A stretch of DNA of 64,000 bases from Hibiscus mutabilis (Eukaryota > Streptophyta > Magnoliopsida > Malvales > Malvaceae). The stretch lies in NCBI GenBank assembly GCA_019671005.1, contig CM033741.1, positions 5,890,001 through 5,954,000 of the forward strand. The letters are read 5' to 3'. Position 1 is the stretch's first letter. Each line of letters starts with the position of its first letter. Positions 44,528-57,052 of this stretch are shown one piece after another. The notes under the pieces are model-generated. The model worked only from the letters and a program-made list of their open reading frames with translations, was not told the DNA's origin and searched no databases. The position numbers and the translations under genes are program-made.

Positions 44528-45063
44528 TTATGAGTTAATCGCACCACACATCCTCAAATTATGATCTTTATTTTAAATTGGTCCTTAAATTTTTAAATGT
44601 TTTAATTTTATTCTCAAACTATGACTTTCATTCTAAATTAGCCGCCAAACATTTTAATGTTCCACTTTCATCCCCAAACTATGGCCCTCGTTCTAAATTG
44701 GCCCCAAAACTTTTTGAATATTCCAATTTCATCATCAAATTATCAATTATATCACATCATGTTATTAAATAATACACATCGGTGTTTCATGTCCATTAAC
44801 TATTTTCATAACGGTTTTATTAACATAAGATATGATTAGCATATACTGATAATTTGAAAATGAAATTAGATTGTTCAAAGAGTTTGAGGACCAATTTAGA
44901 ATAAGAGTCATAGTTTGAGGATGAAACTGAAATGCTCAAAGGTTCAGGGACGAATTTAGAATAAAGGATATAGTTTGAGAATGGAATTAGAATGTTTAAA
45001 AGTTTAGGGACCAATTTAAAATAAGTTTTATAGTTTGGGGACATGTGGTGTAATTAACTCTTA
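44528..45063. mobile_element. Foldback element with long, internally repetitive arms (copy 2)
   Basis: It has the same plan and sequence as 27488-28005. The left arm carries repeats of 'caaactatgaytyycattctaaattrg', and the right arm is their complement (for example 'ggaccaatttagaata', 'agtttgaggatgaaact'). The ends gagttaatcgcaccaca and tgtggtgtaattaactc are near-perfect inverted repeats. The two arms are about 220 bp each around a roughly 90-bp spacer. Confidence 0.7.
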
Positions 45064-46260
45064 ATTTATTAAAAAAAATAAAAAAACATATTTGGAACTA
45101 ATAAGTCCTTTATGCTTCAATACACCATTGCTGGGATGTATGTGGAGGTTGATGTTAGACATATATATTTTAATTCATGTTATTTATGTTATTTATGCAT
45201 TGATATTTGTATCTATACTATATATTAAAATTTAATTAAGTTGGCATCACCGGTTAATTGAGTCTCAACCCAGTTAAAAAATTATAAAAATATCCATCCT
45301 TTAAATAATAATAAATAATATTATAATGATATTTTATTTTCCATACTTTTATATAATCTTCAAGAATATTTTTTTTGAAAGTAGACAATAAATGATATTC
45401 TGAAAAAAAATGTTTTTATAAAAAATACTCACGACATGGACATAATAAAATTTATCACTAAAATTGATTTTTATTGAGTCAAAAAAATTCAATCTTTTAT
45501 TATTAATGAAAAATTGAAAAAATTATATATCTTAAAATCTTTTTTCAACAAAATATTTTAAAATCTTTATCATACATCTAAATATATTTTTTTATAAAAT
45601 TTAATTATTTAAAATATTTAGGATTAAATTTTAAAAAACTGACCAATAACAATAAATAACTTTGATGGAGAGAAAGTAGTTTTTAGTATTATTTATTCAT
45701 ATACCACGGTCTCAGATTTTGTGGTACATAAGCTTTTCAAAGCACATTTGCAGGAACTAACACTGAAATTGATGGGCCACAATATCAAACAAAAAAACTA
45801 AGACGGGGTTATTAGAAGATGGGTGCTGGCCCAAAAATAAATTGTTTTTAATGGGCTTGTATTTGTAATTTTGTATAAAATTAAGTGTTAGGTTCTCGAT
45901 TTTAGTTTGATATTTAATTTGATTTCTGATTTTCTATAATTTGATTATAAACTTAAGTTTTGATCTGATGATCTCAACTTTACCTACTCATTTTTTAATA
46001 TAAATTAATTTTTTATTAAATATTTTAATTATTAAATTGTAATTTGAAATATAAATCTCAAAACTTAGATAAAATTTAATTTATAAATAAATTTTAATCA
46101 TTATTGTAAAATTGTAAAAAAAAAAATAGTCGAGTGTCAAATTGTAGACCAACACCAAATTTAAGGGCACAATACATCTCAAAATTAAAGTTAGAGGTCA
46201 AATTATGCTAAAAAAAATTCACAAATCAAATTGCATACCAAAATTAACGTCAAATGCCAA
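45064..46260. other. AT-rich intergenic region, no gene seen
   Basis: There is no ORF of note. 45890-46260 carries 'aaattaaagttagaggtcaaatta'-type sequence common in plant intergenic repeats. No other structure was recognised. Confidence 0.5.
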
Positions 46261-46291
46261 GGTTCATTAACCCTAAAATTCTTATAATTTG

Positions 46292-47441
46292 ATGAAGAAT
46301 GGAATTGTAATCATGTTAGAAATGCCCCGGACTCTAGTCTTAGCAACTAAGGCATTGTGTCATATATCTGATGTGTATAACAGGATTCCAGAGAATGAAT
46401 TAGTCAATGAGGATTGGCGGTTGAGGAGGAAGACTCAAGTATTTCACTATGTTCTGCTGAAGTGGGCATTTGCACTCATTATAGGCATAAGCACTGGCCT
46501 AGTTGGCATCTTTAACAATATAGCAGTTGAGAATATTGCTGGGTTCAAGCTGCTGCTAACCACAGAGCTCATGCTGAAGCACGAGTAAGCTAGCTTTTCT
46601 ATTGCCTGCAACATTTTAAAGCATGAGCCTGGGCTTGTTGCCTTGGCTGAATTTGTCGAGGGCACAAATCACACTCTAGGCATTGAACCCTTATTTTGTG
46701 TATCTTATATTTTTAAGTGGATTTACATGACAGTTCCATGCAATAACTAGGACATGGTAATGATTCAGTGCAGATATTACAAGGCTTTTATAGCATATGC
46801 TGGCTGCAATTTAGGTCTGGCAGCATCTGCTGCAGCTCTTTGTGCTTTTATTGCTCCATCAGCGGCAGGTTCTGGTATTCCTGAAGTGAAAGCATACCTC
46901 AATGGTGTGGATGCTTATTCAATTCTGGCTCCAAGTACTCTTTTTGTAAAGGTGAATGGTCTTCTTAGTGTTAACCAATGTTTAAGAAGGTTCTTTTGCC
47001 TGTTATCTATTTGTGCTCCTGAAACCTGTTTACCCTATTTGCATCTCTTTCCATACAAAAATATAGTCTGGGAAAGCCAGGGCATACCGCTCTTATATGT
47101 ATTGTCTGATGATTGAAACTGTTTTTCCGGTTGCGAACATATGTTTAATTTTCTTATTTTATATCTGGCAGATTTTTGGTTCAATTTTTGGTGTAGCTGC
47201 TGGATTTGTTGTTGGCAAAGAAGGGCCTATGGTTCACACAGGTTCTTGCATAGCTTCTTTAATTGGGCAAGGAGGTTCCCGTAAATACGGTTTGACTTGG
47301 AGATGGCTTAGATATTTCAAAAATGATCGCGACAGGAGAGACTTGATAACTTGTGGAGCTGCTGCTGGTGTGGCTGCTGCTTTTCGTGCTCCGGTTGGTG
47401 GTGTCCTCTTTGCTCTTGAAGAAGAGGCAGCTTCAAATTAA
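46292..47441 (+). pseudogene. Truncated CLC chloride channel gene (CLC-c/g type)
   Basis: Three exon pieces are readable: about 46292-46584, 46774-46951 and 47172-47441, with GT-AG borders and matching phase. They encode the N-terminal third of a plant CLC anion channel/transporter: VENIAGFKLL, GSGIPEVKAYLNG (selectivity motif with Ser, the chloride-type form, where nitrate-type CLC-a has Pro), KEGPMVHTGSC, and GGVLFALEEEAAS. The frame then ends N-stop where family members continue AASWWR, so the last two-thirds, including the CBS domains, are missing. There is also an extra Glu in the ALEEAAS motif. The true N-terminal exon is not visible. The family members sit in vacuolar or Golgi membranes. 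The break lies about 330 bp before the start of the CNL gene. Confidence 0.82.
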
Positions 47442-47771
47442 TTGACTGTTTAAATATAAAAAATTAAATGTTTTATTATACAAATATTTTTAACCGTTAT
47501 GTCAATCAATTAATGATAGTTAACGACTATTTTATAACAAAAATTAAAATTTAATAACTATTTTGTAAACTTTACCCTTTTTCGTGTTTTAACAATGTTT
47601 TTATTGGCCACTTCTCACCTAACCTTATCTATTACTTTTCCAATGCAGTCAACCATATATGATCATTGTGTAAACTGTAAAGTTGTTGAAACTCTCGTCT
47701 CTAAAGCAATTCCCTGGAATCTTTCAACACTTTTACCACTCTTTTTTTCTTTTCTTTTTCCATTGTTTGCA

Positions 47772-50700
47772 ATGGCTATGGTGGCTGAAGCTTTCTTATC
47801 TGCTTCCTTGGAGGTCCTGCTTGATACAATTGTTTCTCGGGATGTTTTGAACTTTACCAAGGGAAAGAAACTTGAAGCTGTGTTGTTGAAGAAACTGAAG
47901 CCAACACTGATGTCCGTGAAAGTGGTATTGGATGGTGCTGAAAGTAAGCAGATTACCAACCGAGCTGTCCGAAGTTGGGTTGATGAACTCAAAGATGCTG
48001 TTTATGATGTGGAGGACCTCCTTGATGAGATTGCTACTGAAGCTCTTCGAAACAAGATGGAATCCGAGAATCAAACTAGTAGTACTGCAGTCAAGCAGGT
48101 AAGTCGTTTTTTCTCTTCTCTCAATCCTTTGAAAGATGGGATGGAGTCAAAACTGGAGGAAATCCTCGTGAGACTAGAGTACCTAGTCAACCAAAAAGAC
48201 ATCCTGGGTCTGAAGGAGAATTGTAGAGGAGAAAAGGGATTTCAAAGAGTGCCTGCAACTTCTTTGGTGGATGAATCTGGTGTTTATGGAAGAGAAGGTG
48301 AAAAAGAGGAAATAATGAAGTTGTTGCACCCTCAAAATCTGACTGAAAACCAGATAGATGTGATTCCCATTGTGGGTATGGGTGGGCTCGGCAAAACCAC
48401 CCTTGCACAATTGATTTACAATGACGAGAAAGTGGACAGATGGTTTGAGCTCAAAGCATGGGTGTGTGTTTCAGAAGAATTTGATGCTTTCAGGATAACC
48501 AAAACCATTCTGGAAGAGATCACTTCTAGCTGTGATAGAAGCCGCCAGAGCTTAAACCAGCTTCAGCTTCAACTAAAGGAGAAGCTCTTGGGAAAGAAAT
48601 TTCTATTTGTTCTGGACGATGTGTGGAACCATAATTATATTCATTGGAAAGAGCTTTCAAGTCCCTTCACTTTTGGGGCCAAGAACAGCAAGATTATTGT
48701 AACAACCCGTGATGATAACGTAGCAGCAATCATGAGGAACGTTCCGACTTATTATCTTGATGTCTTATCAGATGATGATTGTTGGAAGTTATTTGCAAAT
48801 CATGCATTTGTTGATACAAGCCCCAGCAAGCATCCGAATCTAATGGCAATCGGTGAAGCGATTGTTAAAAGATGCAATGGTCTCCCTTTGGCTGCAAAAA
48901 CACTTGGAGGTCTTCTGCGTTGTAAACTTGATACTGATGAATGGAGGAAACTATTACATAGCAACTTCTGGGACTTACCAGATGATGCATGCAGTATTCT
49001 TCCAGCATTGAGATTGAGTTACTATTATCTTCCTTCACATTTAAAACGTTGTTTTGCGTATTGTTCAATTTTCCCTAAAGATTATGAATTCCAGAAAGAA
49101 GAACTCATTTGCTTATGGATGGCTGAAGGCCTTTTAGAGTTTTCCAAAAACATTGGTAGTGCAGAAGAACGAGGTAATGAGTACTTCAGAGAGTTGAGAT
49201 TGAGGTCATTTTTTCAACAATCGAAGGGGACGAGATCTGGTTTTGTCATGCATGATCTAATTACTGACTTGGCTAAATCCATTGCTGGAGAGTTTGTTTG
49301 TAGATTGGAAGGCAGTGGTGGTTCATGCCACTCGTCCAGTGTCCTAGAAAAATATGATGTGCGAAAGAGATTCGAGACTTTACCTGAAGGTAGTGCTACT
49401 GCTGGTTCATGTGAAATAACTGAAAGGACTCGTCATGTGTCCAATGTTCAAGAAGAATATGATGTGCAGAAGAAATTTGAGACTTTACATAAAACAAAAG
49501 GTCTACGTACATTCCTAAGCATGAGGTCTTTGCGCGGTTCCTATGTTAGCAATGTGCTGATGCATGATTTGTTGGTGAAATCAAGCTTTCGAGTGCTTTC
49601 TTTGGCCAAGTATGAAAACATCAGTGAATTGCCAGAAGAAATTGGTAATTTGAAGCGCCTGCGAAGTTTGGATCTCTCAGAAACATCAATTAGAAGGTTG
49701 CCAAACTCTTTGAGTACATTGTATAATCTGCAAACTTTAACATTGGTTAAATGCAAAAACCTTTGTGAGTTGCCAAAAGACATGGAGAGATTGGTCAACA
49801 TGCAGCATCTCGATATCAGGAAAACAAAGATAGCAAGGATGCCGAAAGGAATGGGTAAGTTGGAAGATCTTCGAATATTAACAAATTTTGTTTTAGCAGA
49901 GCAAATTGGTTCAAGCATTAATGAGTTGGGAAAGCTCAAGCATCTACGTGGAAGACTTGCCATTTCAGGCCTAGAAACTGTTGCGTGTGCAATGGATGCC
50001 AAAGATGCCAATTTGAAAGATAAGGCGAATCTTAAGGAATTGGAATTGATATGGGGTCAAAATGATGACATTGATGACAATTCGAAGCATGATCGAGAAG
50101 TAATCGAACAACTGAAGCCTCATATAAACTTGGAACATCTTGTTATTACTAGTTATAAGGGTACAAGATTTCCAGAATGGGTTGGGCACTCTTCCTTCTC
50201 AAATGTAGTATCTTTGGAGTTATGGAATTGTAAATTCTGCATTTCTTTGCCACCACTTGGGCAATTATCATCTTTGAAGTCTCTCCTTATTTCAAGCTTC
50301 AGCGGAGTGGTAACAGTTGGTGATGAATTCTACGGGAATGGGCACGCTTCGAATAAACCATTTGGATCCCTTGAAATTCTAAGCTTTGAGGATATGGCAG
50401 AGTGGGAAGAATGGCTTTGCTGGAGTGATCAAGTTTTCTCTCTTTTGCAGGAGCTGTGCCTAAGAAACTGTCCCAAGCTGACCAAATGTCTGCCGAAACA
50501 CCTCCCTTCTTTAAAGAAACTGAAGATTGAAGGTTGCGAGAAGCTTGAAGGCTCGCTTCCAACAGCACCAAGCACTTTCAAACTCGAGTTAGAGAAATGT
50601 GATGCATTGCAGTTGGAGCCATTGCCCTGTGGGCTTCGAGAGTTGGTAATAGGAGATTCGAATATCAACGATTCCATATTGGAACAGATGTTGCAACAAT

Positions 50701-51647
50701 GCACTCATCTTGAAAAGTTAACCATGCGGGATTGTTCTGGTATCGGATCCCTTCCCTACTCTAGTGTGCCTATTAAGCTGAAGCAATTGTGCATCATAAG
50801 CTGCAAAGTCTTGGATTGTTCCAAAACCTTGCTGTATACATCCCTTAAATCCTTGCAGATAAGAAGTAACAGGTGTCATCCACTAGAATCTTTCCCATTA
50901 GGATCATTCCCTATGTTAAATAATGTTTCTTTTTGGGGATGTGAAGACTTGAAGTTCATTTGTGCTTCAAAGGACTCTCACCAGCAGCATCTACCAAGTC
51001 TCAGTTCTTTGAGTATACATTCCTGCCAAAATTTTACATCTTTTCTAATTAAAGATGGATTGCCTTTCACAAACTTGACCGAACTTCACCTTTGGGATTG
51101 TAGAAGTTTAAAATCATTGCCAGAGCAAATTCACTCCGTCTTCCCATCCCTTTTGACTTTGCAAATGGGGGATTGTCCGGAAATAGAGTCATTTCCAGAA
51201 GAAGGTTTGCCCTCCACGTTAAAATATATCACTATCTTCGGGAGTGATAAGATCACTGCGAGCTTGATTGGGAAAAAGGAACGTTGTTTGCAGACACTTC
51301 CTTCACTTTCGTATTTCGAACTCTCGGATTCCGAGTTAGAGATGAAGTGTTTTCCGGATGAACATTTGCTGCCCTCTTCTCTTACATCTCTCACCATCTC
51401 TGATCTTCCAAATCTTAAGTCTTTGAACTTTAGGAGCTTTCAACACCTCACATCTCTACAACGATTGTACATCTACCATTGTCCGAAGCTCCAATCGCCA
51501 ACAAAGAGGCTCCCACTTTCTCTTTTGTATCTGTTCATTGTAAATTGTCCATTGCTGAAGGAACATTGCCAAAAGGAGAAAGGAAAAGATTGGCACAACA
51601 TTTCCCACATCCCTGTCATTAAAATGGACAATGAAGTCATTATGTAG
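47772..51647 (+). CDS. CC-NB-LRR disease resistance protein (RPP13-like protein 1 type), 1291 aa, single exon
   Basis: An intracellular immune receptor (NLR). The start at 47772 gives [14 protein letters not shown], the usual CNL N-terminus; the frame is open further upstream (to 47595) but that extension is unlike the family. Motifs in order are CC domain with [13 protein letters not shown] (EDVID-like), P-loop GMGGLGKTT (202-210), kinase-2 LFVLDDVW (D282, D283), [18 protein letters not shown] (370-373), [19 protein letters not shown] and MHD (493-495). About 20 irregular LRRs follow to about 1270, ending in the typical CPLLKEHC...WHNISHIP tail. All NB-ARC motifs look functional, with no stop or frameshift. 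Between MHD and the LRRs there is a short internal duplication ([10 protein letters not shown], then [10 protein letters not shown]). The P-loop codons contain a probable miR482/2118 site. A damaged paralogue lies at 33.9-34.7 kb. Confidence 0.95.
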   Translation: MAMVAEAFLSASLEVLLDTIVSRDVLNFTKGKKLEAVLLKKLKPTLMSVKVVLDGAESKQITNRAVRSWVDELKDAVYDVEDLLDEIATEALRNKMESENQTSSTAVKQVSRFFSSLNPLKDGMESKLEEILVRLEYLVNQKDILGLKENCRGEKGFQRVPATSLVDESGVYGREGEKEEIMKLLHPQNLTENQIDVIPIVGMGGLGKTTLAQLIYNDEKVDRWFELKAWVCVSEEFDAFRITKTILEEITSSCDRSRQSLNQLQLQLKEKLLGKKFLFVLDDVWNHNYIHWKELSSPFTFGAKNSKIIVTTRDDNVAAIMRNVPTYYLDVLSDDDCWKLFANHAFVDTSPSKHPNLMAIGEAIVKRCNGLPLAAKTLGGLLRCKLDTDEWRKLLHSNFWDLPDDACSILPALRLSYYYLPSHLKRCFAYCSIFPKDYEFQKEELICLWMAEGLLEFSKNIGSAEERGNEYFRELRLRSFFQQSKGTRSGFVMHDLITDLAKSIAGEFVCRLEGSGGSCHSSSVLEKYDVRKRFETLPEGSATAGSCEITERTRHVSNVQEEYDVQKKFETLHKTKGLRTFLSMRSLRGSYVSNVLMHDLLVKSSFRVLSLAKYENISELPEEIGNLKRLRSLDLSETSIRRLPNSLSTLYNLQTLTLVKCKNLCELPKDMERLVNMQHLDIRKTKIARMPKGMGKLEDLRILTNFVLAEQIGSSINELGKLKHLRGRLAISGLETVACAMDAKDANLKDKANLKELELIWGQNDDIDDNSKHDREVIEQLKPHINLEHLVITSYKGTRFPEWVGHSSFSNVVSLELWNCKFCISLPPLGQLSSLKSLLISSFSGVVTVGDEFYGNGHASNKPFGSLEILSFEDMAEWEEWLCWSDQVFSLLQELCLRNCPKLTKCLPKHLPSLKKLKIEGCEKLEGSLPTAPSTFKLELEKCDALQLEPLPCGLRELVIGDSNINDSILEQMLQQCTHLEKLTMRDCSGIGSLPYSSVPIKLKQLCIISCKVLDCSKTLLYTSLKSLQIRSNRCHPLESFPLGSFPMLNNVSFWGCEDLKFICASKDSHQQHLPSLSSLSIHSCQNFTSFLIKDGLPFTNLTELHLWDCRSLKSLPEQIHSVFPSLLTLQMGDCPEIESFPEEGLPSTLKYITIFGSDKITASLIGKKERCLQTLPSLSYFELSDSELEMKCFPDEHLLPSSLTSLTISDLPNLKSLNFRSFQHLTSLQRLYIYHCPKLQSPTKRLPLSLLYLFIVNCPLLKEHCQKEKGKDWHNISHIPVIKMDNEVIM
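48373..48394 (+). promoter_or_regulatory. Probable miR482/miR2118 target site in the NLR P-loop codons
   Basis: The 22 nt over the GMGGLGK codons pair with the plant miR2118 sequence as I recall it with about two mismatches and two G:U pairs, and less well with miR482. In many dicots this family cleaves NLR transcripts at exactly this motif and triggers phased secondary siRNAs. It was predicted by eye; no miRNA gene was seen in this window. Confidence 0.5.
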
Positions 51648-51887
51648 AATGGACACGTGACTGAGAATAGAAATGTCTGAATGAGTGAGTCCCTTACCTT
51701 TCTCAAGCAGGTATTCCCTTCATTTTCCATAAGGTTTGACTTGTGCATTTTTTTTCTCTTTTGATTGAATTAGATATGCAACTTATATTGTTCACACTCT
51801 TCACATTGGTTAATGATTGTAACATTGATCTCGTTTTTGTTGGAACTATCAGATGACAACAACAATTAGCAACCGCCATCAATTATA

Positions 51888-53199
51888 TGTAATGACCCGT
51901 TTTCAACCCAAATTTAAAACTCGGTTCAGACCCGACCCAAAACCCAAACCAAACCCAGTTCAGACCCAACCCGAACCATAAAAACCCTAACCTTAATCCC
52001 CTCTAACCCTTCAGCCGCCACCATCTTCTCATCCCACCGTCACAGCCAACCAAGCCTCCCGCCGTCGGCTATCTAAAAACCCGAAATTCAGTCCCCAAAA
52101 TTAACAAGAATCCCTAAATCTACCATCCCTAAATTAAACTTAAAATTAATAACCTAACCCTGAACAACCCTATGTCACTTGACTACCCACCATGCAACCT
52201 CCATGCCTCACTCACCAAATCCAACTCACCATACCCTGCCATATCTCACCAAGAATCTCCAAAATTCAGCCAAAAACAAATCAGATCAGCAGCATCAATT
52301 AAAAAATAGATAGTTTTTAGTGTAAAAATTGGCTATATAAACCGAAACAAATGAGATCAAAAAGGGGGGTCTTTGGTTTTTCTAAAAAAAGGAAAAGAGG
52401 TTAGAAGTTATAAACAAAAAAGTAGTAATAAATTTTTGAAGTTTCAGATTCAAATCCGCTTTATTTTCGAATCAAAAGCTTTTCTTTTTTGTTGTTTTAA
52501 ATCTTTTAAATCAAAAGTTAAAAGCTAAGGAAAAAGAAGATTCGAAGTTACCTGATCTAGCCGCCGCTTCCCCGCCGTGAGGCCGCCGTGGCCGGTGAAC
52601 GGCTTGAAAAGAAGGGTGTGGCGCCGTTCGAGATTGGAGAGAAAAGGATAGTGAGGGAGAATATTAGAATGAAGTAGGGTTTCTTTAATCCATTCGAAAT
52701 GAAAAAAAAAAAAAACCTTTCTTAATGTTGTTTTAAGCCAGAATACAAAAAACGACACCGTTTGGTGTCCGTGTTTTACAAAAAGGGTCTAATTACATAA
52801 GTGGTCCTTCGGTTTTAATCACGTTTTTGTTTTGTTCCAGTGGTCTAATTACTCTCTTGGCCCCCAAACTTCCAACCCGCATGTTTTTCTGTCATAGAAT
52901 AATTCTGCATTTGGTCCTTATTGTTTTTATGCATTTTTATTTTCGTCCTTGTGGTTTTGTTTGTGTCTTTTAATTTATGTTTTAGTTTAATTTAGTCATC
53001 TGTTCTATATTGATTCAATGTTCAGCACTTCTATTTATTGTCATGTAATTTATGCCCATGAATATTGCATTTTGTTCATTCTAGTCCCTCTTTTATGTTC
53101 TTTCATGCCATGTAATTAAATATTCATACATTTTAGTCTCTAATATTTAGATTTATAATGTTTTGTATATATTAGTTTAAACCATGCATTTTGTCATTA

Positions 53200-53233
<34 letters not shown>

Positions 53234-54229
53234 CATTATACCAAGTATTTTATTTTGTATATATTATATAATATATAAAATATATGTATATATGTTTTTT
53301 TGTTTTTTAGTTCATATTTTTATAACTTTTTATATTTTCATATATTATATATATAAGGTTTCATGTAAAACAAATAATGGTATTTTATTTAAATTACCCT
53401 ATATATAAATAATAATAGATACTTGTTTTTGCAAATATACATATAGATATATATAAACTACTAATTTAATATATAAATAAGTATATTTTCAATAAATAAT
53501 ATAGGTATATATTTCACCTTAAACTTTATATTTTAAATATATATATATAATAAATATTTGTCCTTGCATATATATGTATATGTAAATTACTAGCTTCATA
53601 TATAGATATTTTTGATAGGTATAAGTATTAAATATTTTATCTTGATTATTATATTTTTAAGTTAGATTAATATTTATGTATGTATGTTTCAGATTAGAAT
53701 TTTATTTATGTTAGATTATTATTTTATCATGTTAGTATTTATTTATATGTTTATCGCATTGTATTTATTCATGTTTGTCATGTTTTAAGTTGCATTTCAG
53801 ATATATTATTGTCAATGCGGTGCCATTTTATTCGAGCGTAAACGTGGCCAATATCAAGCGTAGTGATGGTGGTCTTTCGGTTTACTCTCGAATAACGGGG
53901 CCTTTAAAATCTACTCGCACTTATAACCAAATTTTAATTTAATCGTCACTTTAATCCGGAAAGTTTAATATTAAAGCGGTAATTATTAAAGTACCAATTT
54001 TGGGCGGTGTGGGGGTGCTAATCCTTCCCCATCCGTAACCGACTCCCGAACCAGATATTTTTAAAATCTTTGGTTTTTATGGTGCCCGGCCTACCTTAGT
54101 GGCCAGTGGCGAATCAATTTTAAATAAAATACGATTTTTTAAAAACCCACAGAAAATATTTTTTTAAATAGCCGAAAAATACTCAAACACCTTAAAACCT
54201 CGTTTTTTTCGCGAAAAAGGATCGCTACA
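51888..54229 (+). repeat. 5' LTR of a non-autonomous LTR retrotransposon (2342 bp)
   Basis: It begins TGTAATGACCCG and ends GGATCGCTACA, and aligns with 57994-60353 over its full length with many small indels. It contains CCGACCC-rich sequence at the start, a TTA microsatellite near 53205-53230, a long AT-rich block and the shared 3' part 'aatgcggtgcc...gagcgtaaacgtggcca'. The TG...CA ends fit an LTR. Confidence 0.9.
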
Positions 54230-54231
54230 GA

Positions 54232-54249
54232 TGGCGACTCCGATGAGGA
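54232..54249 (+). other. Primer-binding site of the LTR retrotransposon
   Basis: TGGCGACTCCGATGAGGA lies 2 bp inside the 5' LTR end, the normal place. The TGG start matches the complement of a tRNA CCA end. The tRNA-Arg assignment is from memory. Confidence 0.6.
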
Positions 54250-55769
54250 CACTTTTTTGGTTTTCAAAAATAAAAGAGAGTCGAGCTTTTTTAAATAATT
54301 ATCGCTTTACTAATATTGGAAATTCCCTATTAAAATGACTATTAAATTAACATTTGGTTATAACTGCGAGTTTATTTTAACGCATTTAAAATTTGACATA
54401 TAAACCCGTCCTTTTAAGTGGGGGAAAACGCTAGTGCTTTCGTGTGGATATCGTTCCTCCGTATGGGCCTAACAAGTACCTTCGGGGCTCGAGTACCTTA
54501 TGCTTTCGTGATGATATCGTTCCTTCGTATGGGTATAAGCAAATGGGTCCCCCTGAGTTGAAACCAGTTGAAAGGAGCCTATAATGGGTGATGACCGGGG
54601 GCCTTGCTACTCTTAGTAAGGGACAACAAGAACAATTTGGGTACCTCTTAGCACCAAAATTGCATGTAGAGAATATAGAAAGCCAACCTTTTTAGAGCCA
54701 TGCAAAACTCTGTCCGTTTAGCGGTTACCCTTTTAGGCTTTGATGCATCTTTTTATGTACAGTTTTTTATATGTTCTATTTTCACCATAATTATCATTAT
54801 TTTAAATTCGAACTGCCCCATTTTTTGTAATCACATCATATTAAATCTGTTCATTTTTGCATTCACTACATGACATATCATAACATTTTTATTTTTGCAT
54901 TTTACCAGCATGAAATGCTGATTCATGACTAGTTCTTAATTTAAAAAATTTCGATCTAGCACTTTACAGAACCTCTACAAGAGCTCGATCTTGGGGCATA
55001 TCCGAAAGCGTATGCCGCAAACACCATGCTCCAACAAGGCTTTAATTTGGGGGCATTCTCCATCAAGGTTCAGAAACAAGCATTCGATAGCTACATATCA
55101 TCACCGTATCACCGTTCTGCATTGATCCAAAAGAGATAAGTTGCCACAAACTAATACAACAAATTTGTGAACCCGACCTAGGGGGCAACGTAATACCTTC
55201 ATGAAAACAATGAGAAAACCTTTCAGAAAAGGCGAGCATGCAAGTTAAATTTGCTGCAAGAGCAGTTTCAGATGATGGTATATAACAAACCAAAATTTGG
55301 GGCATGTACCTAGATGAAAGATTCAAAGAAAGGTGATCGAACCTAAGAAGAGGCTGGGGCACCGCTACATACAAAAGACTAAGATTCAAGACCCGGTGAA
55401 GAGTCATGAGTATCCCTTTAGGGCAAAAATAAAAAAAAACAAAGAAAACAAAAAAAATCATTCGTGCATTTAGTTGCATTCATTTTGCATTGAATCATTT
55501 TTGCATACGTCATACATTTAGAGTAAGTGCATATTCCGAAGTCACCATGCATTTAGGATAGACACATGCATTTAGGCATAAAATTAGATGCATTCATTTT
55601 TGCTTGTACATACAAACAGGTTCAAAGAAGAAACCGAACATCCTCAACATGGAAGCAATCACGACGGCCAACCTTAGTCTTGGAGGAGGCCAAACACAAA
55701 GAAGATGCTAAAACATATCAACGACGAAATTTTTTAAACAATTACTGACAAATATTTTTCTCCTTTGTA

Positions 55770-57011
55770 GGATTTGATTCCTCCGACGGTGGTGTGACAG
55801 ACGACAACATTTTCCATATCCTTACTCCTGCCAACAGAGATAACTATTTCCAGATTCCACCCTTTATTGATGGAAAAGTGGAGTAAATTTCTCCAAACAT
55901 TGTCTCGCTCTCAGTGGCACAACAATTCAACATCTTGCAAATCATGCCTCCGTTAGTGGTGGTAGACCAACTTAATGTAGATATTGTCTTCGTCGGTAGT
56001 GATGCAGATCAAATATTTCATCTGAATCCTATCTCTCCGTCGGTGGTGTAGTAAATCTCATATTTTGCTGATCTAGTCTCTTCGTCAGTGGTGTAGCAGA
56101 TCAAATCCTCTCCAGGTCTTGCCCCTTCGTCAGTATTGTAGCTAGACCAAACTTCTCTTCGGAATTTACCTTTTCATTATATTTGTAGCAAAATCAAAAA
56201 AGAAAGAAAAAATGAAAAAAATAAAAAATCAAAAAAGAATAAAAAAAAAAAAAAAAAAAAAAAAATCAAAAAATCCATCAAAAAAAATTCAAGTTGTTTG
56301 CCGATCTTGTCCCTCCGTTGATGGTGTAGTAAGATCAAATTGATGTCATTCGATTTAGCCCTTCTCCGTTGATGGTCTAATTCCAGTCCAAATGCTGAAA
56401 TTGATCTTATCTCTCCGTTGATGGTGTGGATAGATCCAACAAATATAACTTTCGGTTATGATTATGCTTATCCGTTGATGGTCTAAATTTGCCAAATTTC
56501 GATCTTGTCTTTTTCGAGCTAAAATTTCAAATCTTATCCCTCCCTTGATGGTATGGATATCCCGACTAAATATAACTTTCGGTTTTGCCTCTTCATCGGT
56601 GATGTAGTTGAACCAAATTTGCCAAATTCCGATCAAGCCTCTTCCTCAGAGTCGTAGCTTGATCACAAAAAAATATTCTGATCAACCTTCGCTCGAGTCG
56701 TCCTTAACTCTCTGATCCTACGTCTTCGTAGGTGTCGTAGCTGGATCAAATCTTTAGACATTGCCTCTTCGTCGGTATTGTAGCTTGGTCAAATCTAATT
56801 TTTGATTCTAACTCTTTTCATCTTGCCTGTAGCTGAACCAAATTTGCCAAATTAGATCAGACCAAATTCTTAGCTTTTGATCATGAAATCAACTTCGTCC
56901 TGTCTCTCTTCGCTCGGATCAACGCTATCAAACCTTAGACCATGCCTCTTCATCGGTGTTGTAGCTTGGTCAAATTTAACTAACTTTTAAGTTTTATCAA
57001 TGTTGTATCAT

Positions 57012-57052
<41 letters not shown>

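Noticed and set aside
47663..50704. Many minus-strand frames of 70-156 codons under the CNL gene
   Set aside because: Antisense shadows of a 3.9-kb coding exon, without features of their own.
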